From Hyphomicrobium sp. CS1BSMeth3 (GTDB lineage: Bacteria; Pseudomonadota; Alphaproteobacteria; Rhizobiales; Hyphomicrobiaceae), in contig NZ_FPEI01000005.1 in assembly GCF_900117415.1 (NCBI RefSeq), positions 744,001 to 808,000 of the forward strand: a stretch of 64,000 bases of DNA. The letters run 5' to 3'. A program made the position numbers and the translations under genes. The notes beneath the pieces were generated by a model. The model saw only the letters and a list, made by a program, of their open reading frames with translations. It made no database searches and was not told the DNA's origin. Positions 46,191-55,526 of the stretch are shown here, piece after piece; within the stretch, counting starts at the first letter, position 1; each line of letters opens with the position of its first letter.

Positions 46191-47090
46191 ATGGCCAGAA
46201 AGAAAGCGTCCGAGTCCAGCGCCGTCGATGATCTCGTCTCTATACTGGACCTCGAGCGGCTGGAGCAGAACCTGTTCCGTGGTCGCGGGCCCAAAGCCGG
46301 CTGGCAGCGCGTCTATGGTGGGCAGGTGCTCGGCCAGGCTCTTGTCGCGGCCGTCCGCACGGTGCCGGAGGAGCGCGTCGCACATTCGGCGCACGCCTAT
46401 TTCCTGCTCCCCGGCGATCCGGCCGAGCCGATCATCTACGACGTCGAGCGGATCCGGGATGGCGGCAGCTTCACCACGCGGCGTGTGAAAGGCATCCAGC
46501 ACGGCCGCGCCATGTTCGCCATGAGCGTCTCGTTTCACAAGCACGAGGAGGGGTTCGACCACCACGCGCCGATGCCGGAAGCCCCCGCGCCCGAGGATCT
46601 CCCCAATGAGCAAGACCTCAAGGAGCGGATGCTCGACAAGCTCCCGGAGAACATGCGCCGCTATTGGGAGCGCGAGCGGCCGATCGAGATCCGCCCCGTC
46701 GATGTCTCCCGCTATTTCGCCCGCGACAAGCGCGAGCCGCGCCAGCTCATCTGGATGCGTGCGACCAAGCCGCTCCCCGATTCCTTCCCGCTCCACCAGT
46801 GCGTGCTGGCCTATGCCTCGGACTTCACACTGCTCGACACGGCGCTGATCGCCCATGGCAAGCTGATGTTCGACAAGGATCTCCAGCTCGCGAGCCTCGA
46901 CCACTCCATGTGGTTCCACCGGCCATTCCGCGCCGACGAATGGCTCCTCTATGCCCAGGACAGTCCCTCGGCGTTCGGCGCGCGCGGCTTCTGCCGGGGA
47001 AGTGTTTTCACCCGCGACGGGCTGCTGGTCGCCTCGACGACCCAGGAAGGCCTGATGCGCCGCCAGCCGACCGGATTTGTGGTCAGCTAG
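46191..47090 (+). CDS. tesB: Acyl-CoA thioesterase II
   Basis: 299 aa double hot-dog enzyme that hydrolyses medium and long acyl-CoAs. ENLFRG-like QNLFRGRGPKAGWQRVYGGQ, AHSAHAYFLLPGDP, GGSFTTRRVKGIQHG, the second-half DFTLLDTAL with the catalytic Asp and ASLDHSMWFHRPFRADEWLL are characteristic. Normal family length. A small stem-loop follows about 45 bp after the stop codon. Confidence 0.96.
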   Translation: MARKKASESSAVDDLVSILDLERLEQNLFRGRGPKAGWQRVYGGQVLGQALVAAVRTVPEERVAHSAHAYFLLPGDPAEPIIYDVERIRDGGSFTTRRVKGIQHGRAMFAMSVSFHKHEEGFDHHAPMPEAPAPEDLPNEQDLKERMLDKLPENMRRYWERERPIEIRPVDVSRYFARDKREPRQLIWMRATKPLPDSFPLHQCVLAYASDFTLLDTALIAHGKLMFDKDLQLASLDHSMWFHRPFRADEWLLYAQDSPSAFGARGFCRGSVFTRDGLLVASTTQEGLMRRQPTGFVVS

Positions 47091-47135
47091 CCCGACCCGA
47101 ACTGTGAGTCGCATTCGAGGCCCGGCGCTTTAGCG

Positions 47136-47155
47136 GGCAAAACTGCCGTTTTGCC
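47136..47155 (+). terminator. Stem-loop downstream of tesB
   Basis: GGCAAAAC (47136-47143) and GTTTTGCC (47148-47155) form a perfect 8-bp stem with a TGCC loop, followed by TGTTTT. Probable intrinsic terminator of tesB; alternatively a binding palindrome upstream of glnK. Confidence 0.5.
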
Positions 47156-47254
47156 TGTTTTCCCGGCAATTATGATTGCCCAAATGGCTATCTTCTGCCC
47201 CCAGACGTCACATTAGTGCCATATATTTCAACGGCTTAATCGTTCCTCTCCAAA

Positions 47255-47270
47255 TTGGCACGCCCCTTGA
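47255..47270 (+). promoter_or_regulatory. Sigma-54 promoter of glnK-amtB
   Basis: TTGGCACGCCCCTTGA fits YTGGCACG-N4-TTGC except for the last base. It lies about 90 bp upstream of glnK. NtrC/sigma-54 control of glnK-amtB under nitrogen limitation is well established in proteobacteria. An NtrC site was not clearly seen upstream. Confidence 0.75.
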
Positions 47271-47699
<429 letters not shown>

Positions 47700-47821
47700 G
47701 AGACCCGACGCCGCGCCCGCCACTTGCCGGCCTGCCATGGCAGACGGGGGAGCAGTTCGGCTGGCGCGTCGACCTCGATGAAGCTCAAACCTCAAACCGG
47801 ACTGGTGGCAGGAATAGACCC

Positions 47822-49153
47822 ATGAAGACATGCATTCGTAAGATAACCAGCGTTGCGGCGATGACCGCCGCATGGGCCATGGTCAACATGACCACCGCGC
47901 TGCCCGCGCTGGCTCAGGCCGCCGAAACGAAGCCCACGCCGACGCTCAATTCTGGCGATACGGCATGGATGCTCACGTCGACCGTGCTCGTCCTGATGAT
48001 GACGATCCCCGGCCTTGCACTCTTCTACAGCGGCATGGTCCGCAAGAAGAACGCGCTCGCAACCGTCATGCAGTCGTTCGCGGCTGCCTGCCTCCTCTCC
48101 ATTGTCTGGATGGTCGTCGGCTACTCGATCGCTTTCGGCGATGGCGGTGCGCTCAATGCATATATGGGTGGCTTCGAGAAGATGTTCCTCGCGAGCATCG
48201 GCAAGGAGTCTCTGCAGGGAACGATTCCTGAGTCGGTGTTCGCGACGTTCCAGATGACGTTCGCGATCATCACGCCGGCCCTGATCGCCGGCGCGGTCGC
48301 CGACCGGATGAAGTTCTCGAGCTTCCTCGTCTTCATCACGCTGTGGCTGATCTTCGTCTACGCGCCGATCTGCCACTGGGTCTGGGGCGGCGGCTTCCTC
48401 GGCAAGGACGGCGTTCTCGACTTCGCCGGCGGCACGGTCGTGCACATCAACTCGGGCATCGCCGGCCTCGTTGCTGCGCTCGTCCTTGGCCGTCGTCGCG
48501 GCTATGGCGCGGAGAACATGGCGCCGCACAATCTCGTCTACACCGCAATGGGCGCGGCCTTCCTGTGGGTCGGCTGGTTCGGCTTCAATGCGGGCTCGGC
48601 CGCTGCTGCCAACGACTCGGCCGGCATGGCCATGCTCGTGACGCAGATTGCAGCCGCCGCGGCCGCTCTCGCCTGGATGTTCTCGGAGTGGATGACGCAC
48701 GGCAAGCCCAGCATTCTCGGTATTGCCTCGGGTGCTGTTGCCGGTCTCGTCGCCATCACGCCGGCTGCGGGCTTCGTCGATCCGAAGGGCGCGCTGGTTC
48801 TCGGCCTCGCCGCGGGCGTCGTGTGCTTCATCGCTTCGACGGGCATCAAGCGCGCGCTCGGCTATGACGACAGCCTCGACGTGTTCGGTATCCACGGCAT
48901 CGGCGGCATCGTCGGTGCACTCCTCACCGGTGTGTTCGCGGTCGAGGCGATCGGCGGCACCAAGGGTGTGCTCGAGGGCAACGTCGGCCAGCTCTGGATC
49001 CAGTTCTACGGCATCGTCGCCACGATCGTGTGGTGCGCGGTGGCGACCTTCGTGATCCTCATGATCATCCGGGTCACCATGGGCCTCCGTGTCGACGAGC
49101 AGACCGAGGTCGAGGGTCTCGACATCCGCCTGCATGGCGAGGTCGTGCCCTGA
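47822..49153 (+). CDS. amtB: Ammonium transporter
   Basis: 443 aa with a signal peptide (ending LPALAQ) and eleven helices. GDTAWMLTSTVLVLMMTIPGLALFYSG, PICHWVWGGGFL with the first pore His, DFAGGTVVHINSGIAGL and VFGIHGIGGIVGALLTGVF with the second pore His are typical when read in parts. Conducts ammonium/ammonia at low external supply and is gated by the GlnK made from the gene upstream. In many Rhizobiales ftsK comes next; here a palindromic element follows. Confidence 0.97.
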   Translation: MKTCIRKITSVAAMTAAWAMVNMTTALPALAQAAETKPTPTLNSGDTAWMLTSTVLVLMMTIPGLALFYSGMVRKKNALATVMQSFAAACLLSIVWMVVGYSIAFGDGGALNAYMGGFEKMFLASIGKESLQGTIPESVFATFQMTFAIITPALIAGAVADRMKFSSFLVFITLWLIFVYAPICHWVWGGGFLGKDGVLDFAGGTVVHINSGIAGLVAALVLGRRRGYGAENMAPHNLVYTAMGAAFLWVGWFGFNAGSAAAANDSAGMAMLVTQIAAAAAALAWMFSEWMTHGKPSILGIASGAVAGLVAITPAAGFVDPKGALVLGLAAGVVCFIASTGIKRALGYDDSLDVFGIHGIGGIVGALLTGVFAVEAIGGTKGVLEGNVGQLWIQFYGIVATIVWCAVATFVILMIIRVTMGLRVDEQTEVEGLDIRLHGEVVP

Positions 49154-49210
49154 GGCTGAGTTCCGGATGCCTTCCGTCGGCATCCGGTCCGCTTCTTGAC
49201 CCGTACTTTG

Positions 49211-49400
49211 TTGGGACCGTGCTAGCGTGATGATCGAGAAATTCGCCAGGTTTCGCGGAACCGTGCCGAGCGAATTTCTCGATCTGAGTCACACTAGAGA
49301 AATTCCGACACTAGTGTCCCTTTTGGTTCCGAAGTTCGCTCGGGACGCCAGTACTGAGGTGTGGCGAACTTCGGAACCGGGACACTAGGAACGGTCCCAA
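49211..49400. repeat. 190-bp nested palindromic element of unknown type
   Basis: Outer arms TTGGGACCGT (49211-49220) and ACGGTCCCAA (49391-49400) are perfect complements. Inside lie two hairpins, each bounded by CTAG. The first pairs ATCGAGAAATTCGC (49233-49246) with GCGAATTTCTCGAT (49270-49283), plus GTGA/TCAC. The second pairs CTAGTGTCCC + GGTTCCGAAGTTCGC (49311-49320, 49325-49339) with GCGAACTTCGGAACC + GGGACACTAG (49364-49378, 49379-49388), a 25-bp stem with a TTTT bulge. It has no ORF. Could be a miniature mobile element or a structured RNA. Confidence 0.75.
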
Positions 49401-49533
49401 TCTCCTCTCAAACATCCCGGCGAGACGACCTTCTTCCCGGGCGCCGGACGGTACCGCACCCTTGCGGTGCCGGACCGCGGGGCCTGAGCCGATTGCTCCC
49501 CCAGTGTCGTCGCTCACCCCGCGGTCTTTTTGC

Positions 49534-50103
49534 TCACGCGATCGCGATGCATGTGTTGCGCCCCGCCGCCGCAAGCACCAGGAGCAGGTGGCGCGGCGCA
49601 AGCGCAATGCACCCCTCGGTCGGGGCATATCCCGGCCGGGCCAGATGCACGAAGATGGCGCTGCCCGCCCCCTGCATCCGTGGGCGCCGGTTATGGTCCA
49701 ACACGACGATCACGTCGTAGAGCGCGTCCAGGCGCCAGAGGCGCTCGGCACTTGCAGGATAAGGATGGCGCACCCAGCGATTGTAGTTTCTGTCACCTAC
49801 GGCGTCGCACCATCCGTCGTCCGCCTTCAGCGGGCGCACGGGCAGGGCCGTTCTCGGCCGCTGTCGGCGGTCCGCCCGGTAGAGCACCAGCACCGGCCGC
49901 CATATTCCGCTCGGCGTCGCACCATCGCCCTCGCGCTTGATGGCCGATCGTCCGCTTCGTCCGAGTGCGCACGGAAGCATGAGCGAGCCGAGCCTGAGCC
50001 AGCCCTGCGCGGCCCCCCGAGAGCGCGCAGCAACCCAGATTCGGGAGCCGGAACAACGTGCCATATCTCTGGAATGGCAAGTCTCCTGACGCCGGATTGC
50101 CAT
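49534..50103 (-). CDS. L,D-transpeptidase (YkuD) family protein
   Basis: About 189 aa. The catalytic region reads AIFVHLARPGYAPTEGCIAL, matching the HxxG...(S/T)xGC active site with the nucleophilic Cys; upstream are LPCALGRSGRSAIKREGDGATPSG and CDAVGDRNYNRWVRHPY, typical of the short cytoplasmic-looking branch without a clear signal peptide. Family enzymes form 3-3 peptidoglycan cross-links or attach proteins. The start at 50103 has GAGG five bases upstream; longer frames to 50289 lack support. Divergent from the OmpR-type regulator. Confidence 0.85.
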   Translation of the reverse strand: MAIRRQETCHSRDMARCSGSRIWVAARSRGAAQGWLRLGSLMLPCALGRSGRSAIKREGDGATPSGIWRPVLVLYRADRRQRPRTALPVRPLKADDGWCDAVGDRNYNRWVRHPYPASAERLWRLDALYDVIVVLDHNRRPRMQGAGSAIFVHLARPGYAPTEGCIALAPRHLLLVLAAAGRNTCIAIA

Positions 50104-50183
50104 CTTTGCCTCGATAGCTGTTTCCATTGGGCAACCAGTGATATGCTGCGCCCGCACAATTCGCCAATGGGGAGCGCTGCCAC

Positions 50184-50870
50184 ATGAGTACGGCACGGAC
50201 GATCCTGCTCGTCGATGACGACGAGGAGCTTCGTGCTTCTCTGAAGGATCAGCTCGCGCTGCACGACGAGTTCCACATCCTGACCGCAAGCACGGCGAGC
50301 CAAGGCGTCGAGATTGCGCGCGAGACGCGCCTCGATCTCATTCTGCTCGACGTCGGCCTGCCGGACATGGACGGTCGCGAGGCCTGCAAGATCCTGCGCA
50401 AGTCCGGTTTCAAGAGCCCGATCATCATGTTGACCGGAAATACCGCGGATTCCGACGTCATCCTCGGCCTCGATGCCGGCGCCAACGACTACGTCACCAA
50501 GCCGTTCAAGTTCGCCGTGCTGCTGGCGCGGGTCCGTGCCCAGCTTCGCCAGCATGAGCAGAGCGAGGACGCTGTTTTCTCGATCGGGCAGTACACGTTC
50601 AAGCCGGCCTCCAAGGTGCTGATCGACACGACCGGCAAGAAGATCCGCCTGACCGAGAAGGAAACCTCGATCCTCAAATACCTCTATCGGGCCGGCGAGA
50701 AGGTCATCACGCGCGACGTGCTGCTGCACGAGGTCTGGGGCTACAACGCAGGGGTCACGACCCACACGCTGGAGACCCACATCTATCGCCTGCGCCAGAA
50801 GATCGAGAAGGATCCTTCGAGCGCCGAGCTGCTGATTACCGAGATGGGGGGCTACAAGCTGGTGCCCTGA
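50184..50870 (+). CDS. OmpR-family response regulator
   Basis: 228 aa. The receiver domain has ILLVDDDEELRASL and the phospho-acceptor in DLILLDVGLPDMDG, with NDYVTKPFKFAVLLARV carrying the conserved Lys. The winged-helix output has LTEKETSILKYLYRAG and TTHTLETHIYRLRQKIE. This form is highly conserved in alphaproteobacteria and resembles CenR, the Caulobacter envelope regulator, but that identity is from memory. No kinase gene adjoins it. Near an L,D-transpeptidase gene. Confidence 0.92.
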   Translation: MSTARTILLVDDDEELRASLKDQLALHDEFHILTASTASQGVEIARETRLDLILLDVGLPDMDGREACKILRKSGFKSPIIMLTGNTADSDVILGLDAGANDYVTKPFKFAVLLARVRAQLRQHEQSEDAVFSIGQYTFKPASKVLIDTTGKKIRLTEKETSILKYLYRAGEKVITRDVLLHEVWGYNAGVTTHTLETHIYRLRQKIEKDPSSAELLITEMGGYKLVP

Positions 50871-51095
50871 ACAACTGTTGATTCGGCAGCACCCCGAATC
50901 AGCCGCCAAACAACCACTGGCCAATTCCGGGGAAAGGCGCTATAAGCCGGCCCGATTGCGACGCTGGCCGCAGGGCGGCCGGCTGATCGCGACATCCCAT
51001 TTTCAAGCCCGGGCCGTCACTCTGAAAGGTCGCGCCAGCTTGAGGCCGCCGCCTGCGGAAGCGTGGTGCGGCGCCCACACAGGAGAGTATGAACC

Positions 51096-51281
51096 ATGGC
51101 CGTCCCCAGGAAGAAAGTGTCGCGGATGAAGCGCGGCAACCGCCGTTCTGCAGATGCGATCTCGGCGCCGACGCTGGTCGAGGACAAGAAGACCGGCAAC
51201 ATCCGCCGTCCGCACCATATCGACCTGAAGGCGGGCACCTATCGCGATCGCCAGGTCCTGCCGGCGAAGAGCGAGGTCTAG
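51096..51281 (+). CDS. rpmF: 50S ribosomal protein L32
   Basis: 61 aa, full length. [20 protein letters not shown] and [20 protein letters not shown] are the alphaproteobacterial bL32 signature; the zinc-binding cysteines of some other L32 proteins are absent, as usual in this group. AGGAGAG lies upstream of the ATG. Confidence 0.97.
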   Translation: MAVPRKKVSRMKRGNRRSADAISAPTLVEDKKTGNIRRPHHIDLKAGTYRDRQVLPAKSEV

Positions 51282-51448
51282 CGAGCTGCGGCCGGGTGCT
51301 GGTCTCAGCCTCGCGCCGCTTCGCGCTCCTCGGTCCCTTCGGGATATCTTCGGCAGCGCGCCGATCCCTTTGAACGGCCACTTCCGGCCATATTCGCACG
51401 ATAGCGCGGTGAGCTTGCCGCCGCGGCGGCGCAACGAGGGAGATCGTC

Positions 51449-51862
51449 ATGTCGCTGAGGGCTCTGCCGCTCATTGTTATCCCGTTTATTCTCTACAACA
51501 TTGTCGTGCTGTTCAGCGGCGGTGCTCACGCGGACGACGTCCTGCGTAAGGTCATCTTCGAGCTCCCGATGGTCGGCGGCGCGCGGTGGCGCTTCTCGAT
51601 GGGCGATCTGCTCATTCTGGTCACCATGTTCATGCTCTTCTTCGAGCTGATCAAAGCCACCTACACGTCCTCGGCTTCGCTGCTCGACCACGGCCTGTCG
51701 ATGCTCGTTTTCATTGCCTGCCTCGTCGAATTCCTGCTCGTCCCGCAGGCGGCAACCTCCGTGTTCTTCTTCATCATGATCGCGACGCTTATCGACGTCG
51801 TTGCCGGCTTCATGATCGGCATCCGCACCGCTCGCCGCGATCTCAATATCGGCGATCACTGA
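51449..51862 (+). CDS. Conserved four-helix inner-membrane protein
   Basis: 137 aa with four predicted helices: LPLIVIPFILYNIVVLFSG, DLLILVTMFMLFFELIKA, LSMLVFIACLVEFLLVP and SVFFFIMIATLIDVVAGFMI. A short periplasmic or cytoplasmic loop follows helix 1. Looks like a conserved alphaproteobacterial membrane protein without assigned function. GAGGGAG lies just upstream of the start. Confidence 0.8.
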   Translation: MSLRALPLIVIPFILYNIVVLFSGGAHADDVLRKVIFELPMVGGARWRFSMGDLLILVTMFMLFFELIKATYTSSASLLDHGLSMLVFIACLVEFLLVPQAATSVFFFIMIATLIDVVAGFMIGIRTARRDLNIGDH

Positions 51863-52051
51863 ACCGCCGATTGTAGCTCCCTGGGCACCTCGCCTACGCG
51901 ATCCGATAGCTGATCGTCTGCGCCCGTTGGGCGGCAGCCGTGCTGACATGGCATGGCGATGGCCGCCCAATTCGCGCTGACTTGATCGCTTGTTAACTTG
52001 TTACCGGTACGGTTTCCCTGCCTCAGAGCGCTGAATTCCTTGAGAATCCAG

Positions 52052-53896
52052 ATGCATACTGACGCCCGCACAACGGAATACTGTACCGTGTCATCCGTCC
52101 GCGATTTCGCCGAAGCACATACGCCCGCTCTACGCATGAGATCCGCAGGCGAACCATCGGGCAGCCGCGGCTTCGGTCGCGAGCCCCCACGCGAAGAAGC
52201 GGACGAGGCAGCGCCCCGCTCGGAGCTGGACCTTGTCGGCATCCTCTCGGCGGTCCAGGAAACAGCGTATACCTGGGATCTCGAGAGCGACCGCATCGAG
52301 TGGGCGGCCAACGCCGCCAAGGTGCTCGGCGTCCGCTCGGCTGAGCTCATAGCTTCGGGCGCCGACTTCCAGTTCCTTATCGCGCCAGAACATCATCAAC
52401 GGCGCGCCGAGGCTGTCTTGGGTCCGGCCGGCGATCCCGTCGAGGGTAGCGTTCAGTTCCGCGTGCAGTACCGGTTCTCGCCCGGCGGACGGCGCACCGC
52501 CGGATCGCTTTGGCTGGAGGACCACGGGCAGAGCGTTCTGGACGAGAATGGCCGGCCGCAAACCGTGTGCGGCGTCATCCGCGTCATCAACGATCGCTAC
52601 TGGGAAGAGCAGCGCCTGCTGCATCGCTCCGATCACGACGAGCTGAGCGGCCAGCTCAATCGTATCCGTCTCACCGAGGCCCTTGGCTCGATCCTTGCCC
52701 GGGCGGAACGCACCCGGCGGACAGCCTGCTTCCTCATGGTGGCCGTCGACAACATGGCGACCATCAACGACAGCTTCGGCTTCGAGGTCGGCGACGAAGT
52801 GCTCGCGGCCGTAGCCCAGATCATCCGCGCGCACATGCGTGTTGGCGATGCCGTCGGGCGCTACTCGTCCAACAAGTTCGGCATCATCCTCAATGACTGC
52901 GGTCCGGGGGCCATGCGCGTCGCGGCCGAGCGGCTCGTGCGCATCGTACGCGACACGACAATCCGCACGGCGGCCTGCCAGCTCTCCGCAACGATCTCCA
53001 TCGGCGGCGTGCTCCTGCCCGACCAGGCGTCGACAGTTCCGCAGGCGCTGGGCCACGCGCTACAGGCCCTCGACAAGGCCAAGGCCCGCCGTCACGACGG
53101 CTTCGCCGCCTACGCGCCGTGCGTCTCCACCGAGGAGGCGCGCCAGCGCAATATCTCCATCGCCGACGAGGTCATCTCGGCCCTCGAGCAGAACCGGATG
53201 CTGCTCGCACTGCAGCCGATCGTCGATACGCGGACGCGCAAGCCCGCATTCTACGAGTGCCTGCTCAGGATGCAGCGTCCGGACGGCAGCATCGTCTCCG
53301 CCGGCGAGTTCATCCCACTCGCCGAGCAGCTTGGCCTGTCGCGCTTCATCGATCGTCGTGTGCTGGAGCTTGCCGTCGATTTCGCCAAGGAAAATCCGGC
53401 CATACGCCTGTCGATCAACGTCTCCGGCTACACTTCGAGCGACCACGAATGGCTGGTGGCGCTGCACCGGCTCACGGGCGGCCGCCGGCAGATCACCGAG
53501 CGGCTGACCATCGAGATCACCGAGACCGCAGCAATCCACGACCTCGACGTGTCGATCGCGTTCGTCGATACGCTGAAGGAGCTCGGCTGCCGCGTCGCCA
53601 TCGACGACTTCGGCGCCGGCTACACGTCCTTCAAGAACCTGAAGACCCTCAACGTCGACATGGTCAAGATCGACGGCTCCTTCATCAGGAACCTCGCGTC
53701 CGAGCCCGACAATCAGGTGTTCATCAAGACGCTGGTCGAGATCGCGGAGACGTTCAATCTCGAAACCGTGGCCGAATGGGTCGGCGACGAGGAGACGGCG
53801 CAGATGATGGCCCGAGCCGGCATCACGCATCAGCAGGGCTTCTATTTCGGCCAGCCCATGCTCGCGAACACCTTCCCCGGCGTACCCAAGGACTAA
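52052..53896 (+). CDS. PAS-GGDEF-EAL protein with degenerate GGDEF site
   Basis: 614 aa. A disordered N-terminus, a PAS-like sensor (about 60-185), a GGDEF domain (about 205-365) and an EAL domain (about 375-610). The cyclase signature is degraded: VGRYSSNKFGII has SSNKF in place of GGDEF, so c-di-GMP synthesis is unlikely. The phosphodiesterase core is kept: FYECLLRMQ (ECL for EAL), SINVSGY, EITETAAIHD, AIDDFGAGYTSF, KIDGSFIRN, ETVAEWV and THQQGFYFGQP. Predicted c-di-GMP hydrolase, with PAS and the dead GGDEF as regulators. The start is uncertain. Confidence 0.9.
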   Translation: MHTDARTTEYCTVSSVRDFAEAHTPALRMRSAGEPSGSRGFGREPPREEADEAAPRSELDLVGILSAVQETAYTWDLESDRIEWAANAAKVLGVRSAELIASGADFQFLIAPEHHQRRAEAVLGPAGDPVEGSVQFRVQYRFSPGGRRTAGSLWLEDHGQSVLDENGRPQTVCGVIRVINDRYWEEQRLLHRSDHDELSGQLNRIRLTEALGSILARAERTRRTACFLMVAVDNMATINDSFGFEVGDEVLAAVAQIIRAHMRVGDAVGRYSSNKFGIILNDCGPGAMRVAAERLVRIVRDTTIRTAACQLSATISIGGVLLPDQASTVPQALGHALQALDKAKARRHDGFAAYAPCVSTEEARQRNISIADEVISALEQNRMLLALQPIVDTRTRKPAFYECLLRMQRPDGSIVSAGEFIPLAEQLGLSRFIDRRVLELAVDFAKENPAIRLSINVSGYTSSDHEWLVALHRLTGGRRQITERLTIEITETAAIHDLDVSIAFVDTLKELGCRVAIDDFGAGYTSFKNLKTLNVDMVKIDGSFIRNLASEPDNQVFIKTLVEIAETFNLETVAEWVGDEETAQMMARAGITHQQGFYFGQPMLANTFPGVPKD

Positions 53897-53902
53897 TCCA
53901 GC

Positions 53903-54796
53903 CTATTCCGCCGCGTCGCGCCCTGTCTTCGGCGGGCCCGCGTCGCGGAAAGCCGTGCGCCGCTGATCCCAGTCGGCAGCACCGACACGGGCGAAGGTCA
54001 CCGAGGGGCCGCCGCCGCTGAATGTCGCCGGCGTCAGACCCGTGGCTTTGAGCTCGGCCAAGAGCTTGTCGCACAGCCCGATGATCGACGACATCAGCAT
54101 GCCCGGCACGATCGCGAGCCGATAGCCCATACGTTCGATCTCCGGGTGCGGGATAGCCGGCGTCTTGCCGCTCAGCACATTATTGAAGAGGCACGGCCCC
54201 TTCACGGCGCGCGGCACGGCAGCCACTTCCTCGACGGACTGCGGCGCCTCGAAGAAGGCCATATCCGCACCGGCTTCCAGCGCCATGTTGCAGCGTGCGA
54301 CCGCCTCGTTGAAACCTGCGACGCCGCGCGCATCCGTACGCGCGATGATCAGGAAATCGGCAGTCCTGCGGGCTACCGCAGCCGCCCGGATCTTGGCCGC
54401 ATAATCCTCGCGGCTGACCAGCTCCTTGCCATCGAGATGGCCGCAGCGCTTCGGGAACACCTGATCCTCGATATGGATCGCCGACACGCCCGCCCGCTCG
54501 AAGGACTGCACGGTCCGATAGACGTTGAGCTCGTTGCCGTAGCCCGTGTCGGCATCGCTGATGAGCGGCACGCCGACCGTCGCGGCCATGCGACCGGCAT
54601 TCGCGACCATCTCCGTCATCGTCAGCAGACCGTAGTCGGGGAGCCCATGCGAGACCGAGGTGCCGGCCCCGGTCATATAGACGGCCGGAAATCCGGCCTG
54701 CTCCACGAGGCGGGCGGTCAGGCAGTCGTACGCGCCCGGCGCGATGACCATCGGGCCCGAGCGGAGCATGGATTTGAGGGTGGCTGCTGCGGCCAT
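53903..54796 (-). CDS. Isocitrate lyase/PEP mutase-family enzyme
   Basis: 297 aa. The hallmark KRCGH loop is in EDQVFPKRCGHLDGKEL; metal ligands are in LISDADTGYGNELNVYRTV and AIHIEDQ; DFLIIARTDAR and MAFFEAPQSVEEV follow. Relatives include 2-methylisocitrate lyase, oxaloacetate decarboxylase and carboxyphosphonoenolpyruvate mutase. The sequence does not decide among them; no prpC or prpD lies nearby. Convergent with the EAL gene. Confidence 0.9.
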   Translation of the reverse strand: MAAAATLKSMLRSGPMVIAPGAYDCLTARLVEQAGFPAVYMTGAGTSVSHGLPDYGLLTMTEMVANAGRMAATVGVPLISDADTGYGNELNVYRTVQSFERAGVSAIHIEDQVFPKRCGHLDGKELVSREDYAAKIRAAAVARRTADFLIIARTDARGVAGFNEAVARCNMALEAGADMAFFEAPQSVEEVAAVPRAVKGPCLFNNVLSGKTPAIPHPEIERMGYRLAIVPGMLMSSIIGLCDKLLAELKATGLTPATFSGGGPSVTFARVGAADWDQRRTAFRDAGPPKTGRDAAE

Positions 54797-54993
54797 TTTA
54801 GTTCCTCCCGATGGCGCGATTTATCTGTTGTAGGCGACCTTAGGGGTCACCTTTCCGGGCGTCCAGCCGTGGGAGCGCCGTGCTGGCCTGTGGGTTTCGA
54901 GGGGAAAAGGGATGGACCGGCCGTGCGGCCTTGGTGACGCCGCCCGAATCAGCCGAGCGTACCTAGGCCAAGCGTGGCAAGTGGAGTCCACCC

Positions 54994-55476
54994 ATGTCCA
55001 TCAGCGTGCTGGCGCGCCAGCTCATGTCGCAGGAGATCTTCAGAGGTTTGAGCCCTCTGCAGCTCACGGAGATCGTGCGGCAGTCGGAGCGCATCGTCTA
55101 TGGCCCGGGGGAGACCATCGTCGAGGCGGGCGCCGCTGGAGATGCGGCCGTGCTGATCGTCGCCGGCGATGCCGTCCGCTTTCTGGACGACGAGCCGGCG
55201 GCCGGCCTCAACGCGCAGGCTATCGGCACCGGGTCGCTGTTGAGCGAGCTCGCCATGCTGGTCGAGCACGAGCACGGCGCGACGGTCGTTGCCCACACCA
55301 CGGTCCGCGCCTTGCGGATCACGCGCACCGGCCTGCACGCTCAGATGCTCGATGACCCGGACCTCGCCGGTCATTTCGTCGATCGCATTACCGAGCGCCT
55401 CAATCGCGTCGCCGACGAGCTGCGACGTATCGACCACGCGCTGCTGGTAACCGAGGGCGTGCCTGCGCCCGCCTGA
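54994..55476 (+). CDS. Cyclic-nucleotide-binding (CNBD) protein
   Basis: 160 aa consisting of one CNBD-like beta-barrel: IFRGLSPLQLTEIVRQSERIV, YGPGETIVEAGAAGDAAVLIVAG, LLSELAMLVEHEHGATVVA and a C-terminal helix. The Glu in SELAML is where the phosphate-binding cassette Glu usually sits, but the following Arg is not obvious, so nucleotide binding is uncertain. No DNA-binding helix-turn-helix or enzyme domain follows. Confidence 0.82.
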   Translation: MSISVLARQLMSQEIFRGLSPLQLTEIVRQSERIVYGPGETIVEAGAAGDAAVLIVAGDAVRFLDDEPAAGLNAQAIGTGSLLSELAMLVEHEHGATVVAHTTVRALRITRTGLHAQMLDDPDLAGHFVDRITERLNRVADELRRIDHALLVTEGVPAPA

Positions 55477-55526
55477 GATCTTGGGTTGCGCGCCCTTTTT
55501 ATCTGCTTTAGAGAAGATGCAGTTCT

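Noticed and set aside
49534-50289. Longer L,D-transpeptidase start at 50289 or 50127
   Set aside because: These starts lack ribosome sites, overlap the divergent regulator gene or its promoter, and add residues unlike the family's N-terminus.
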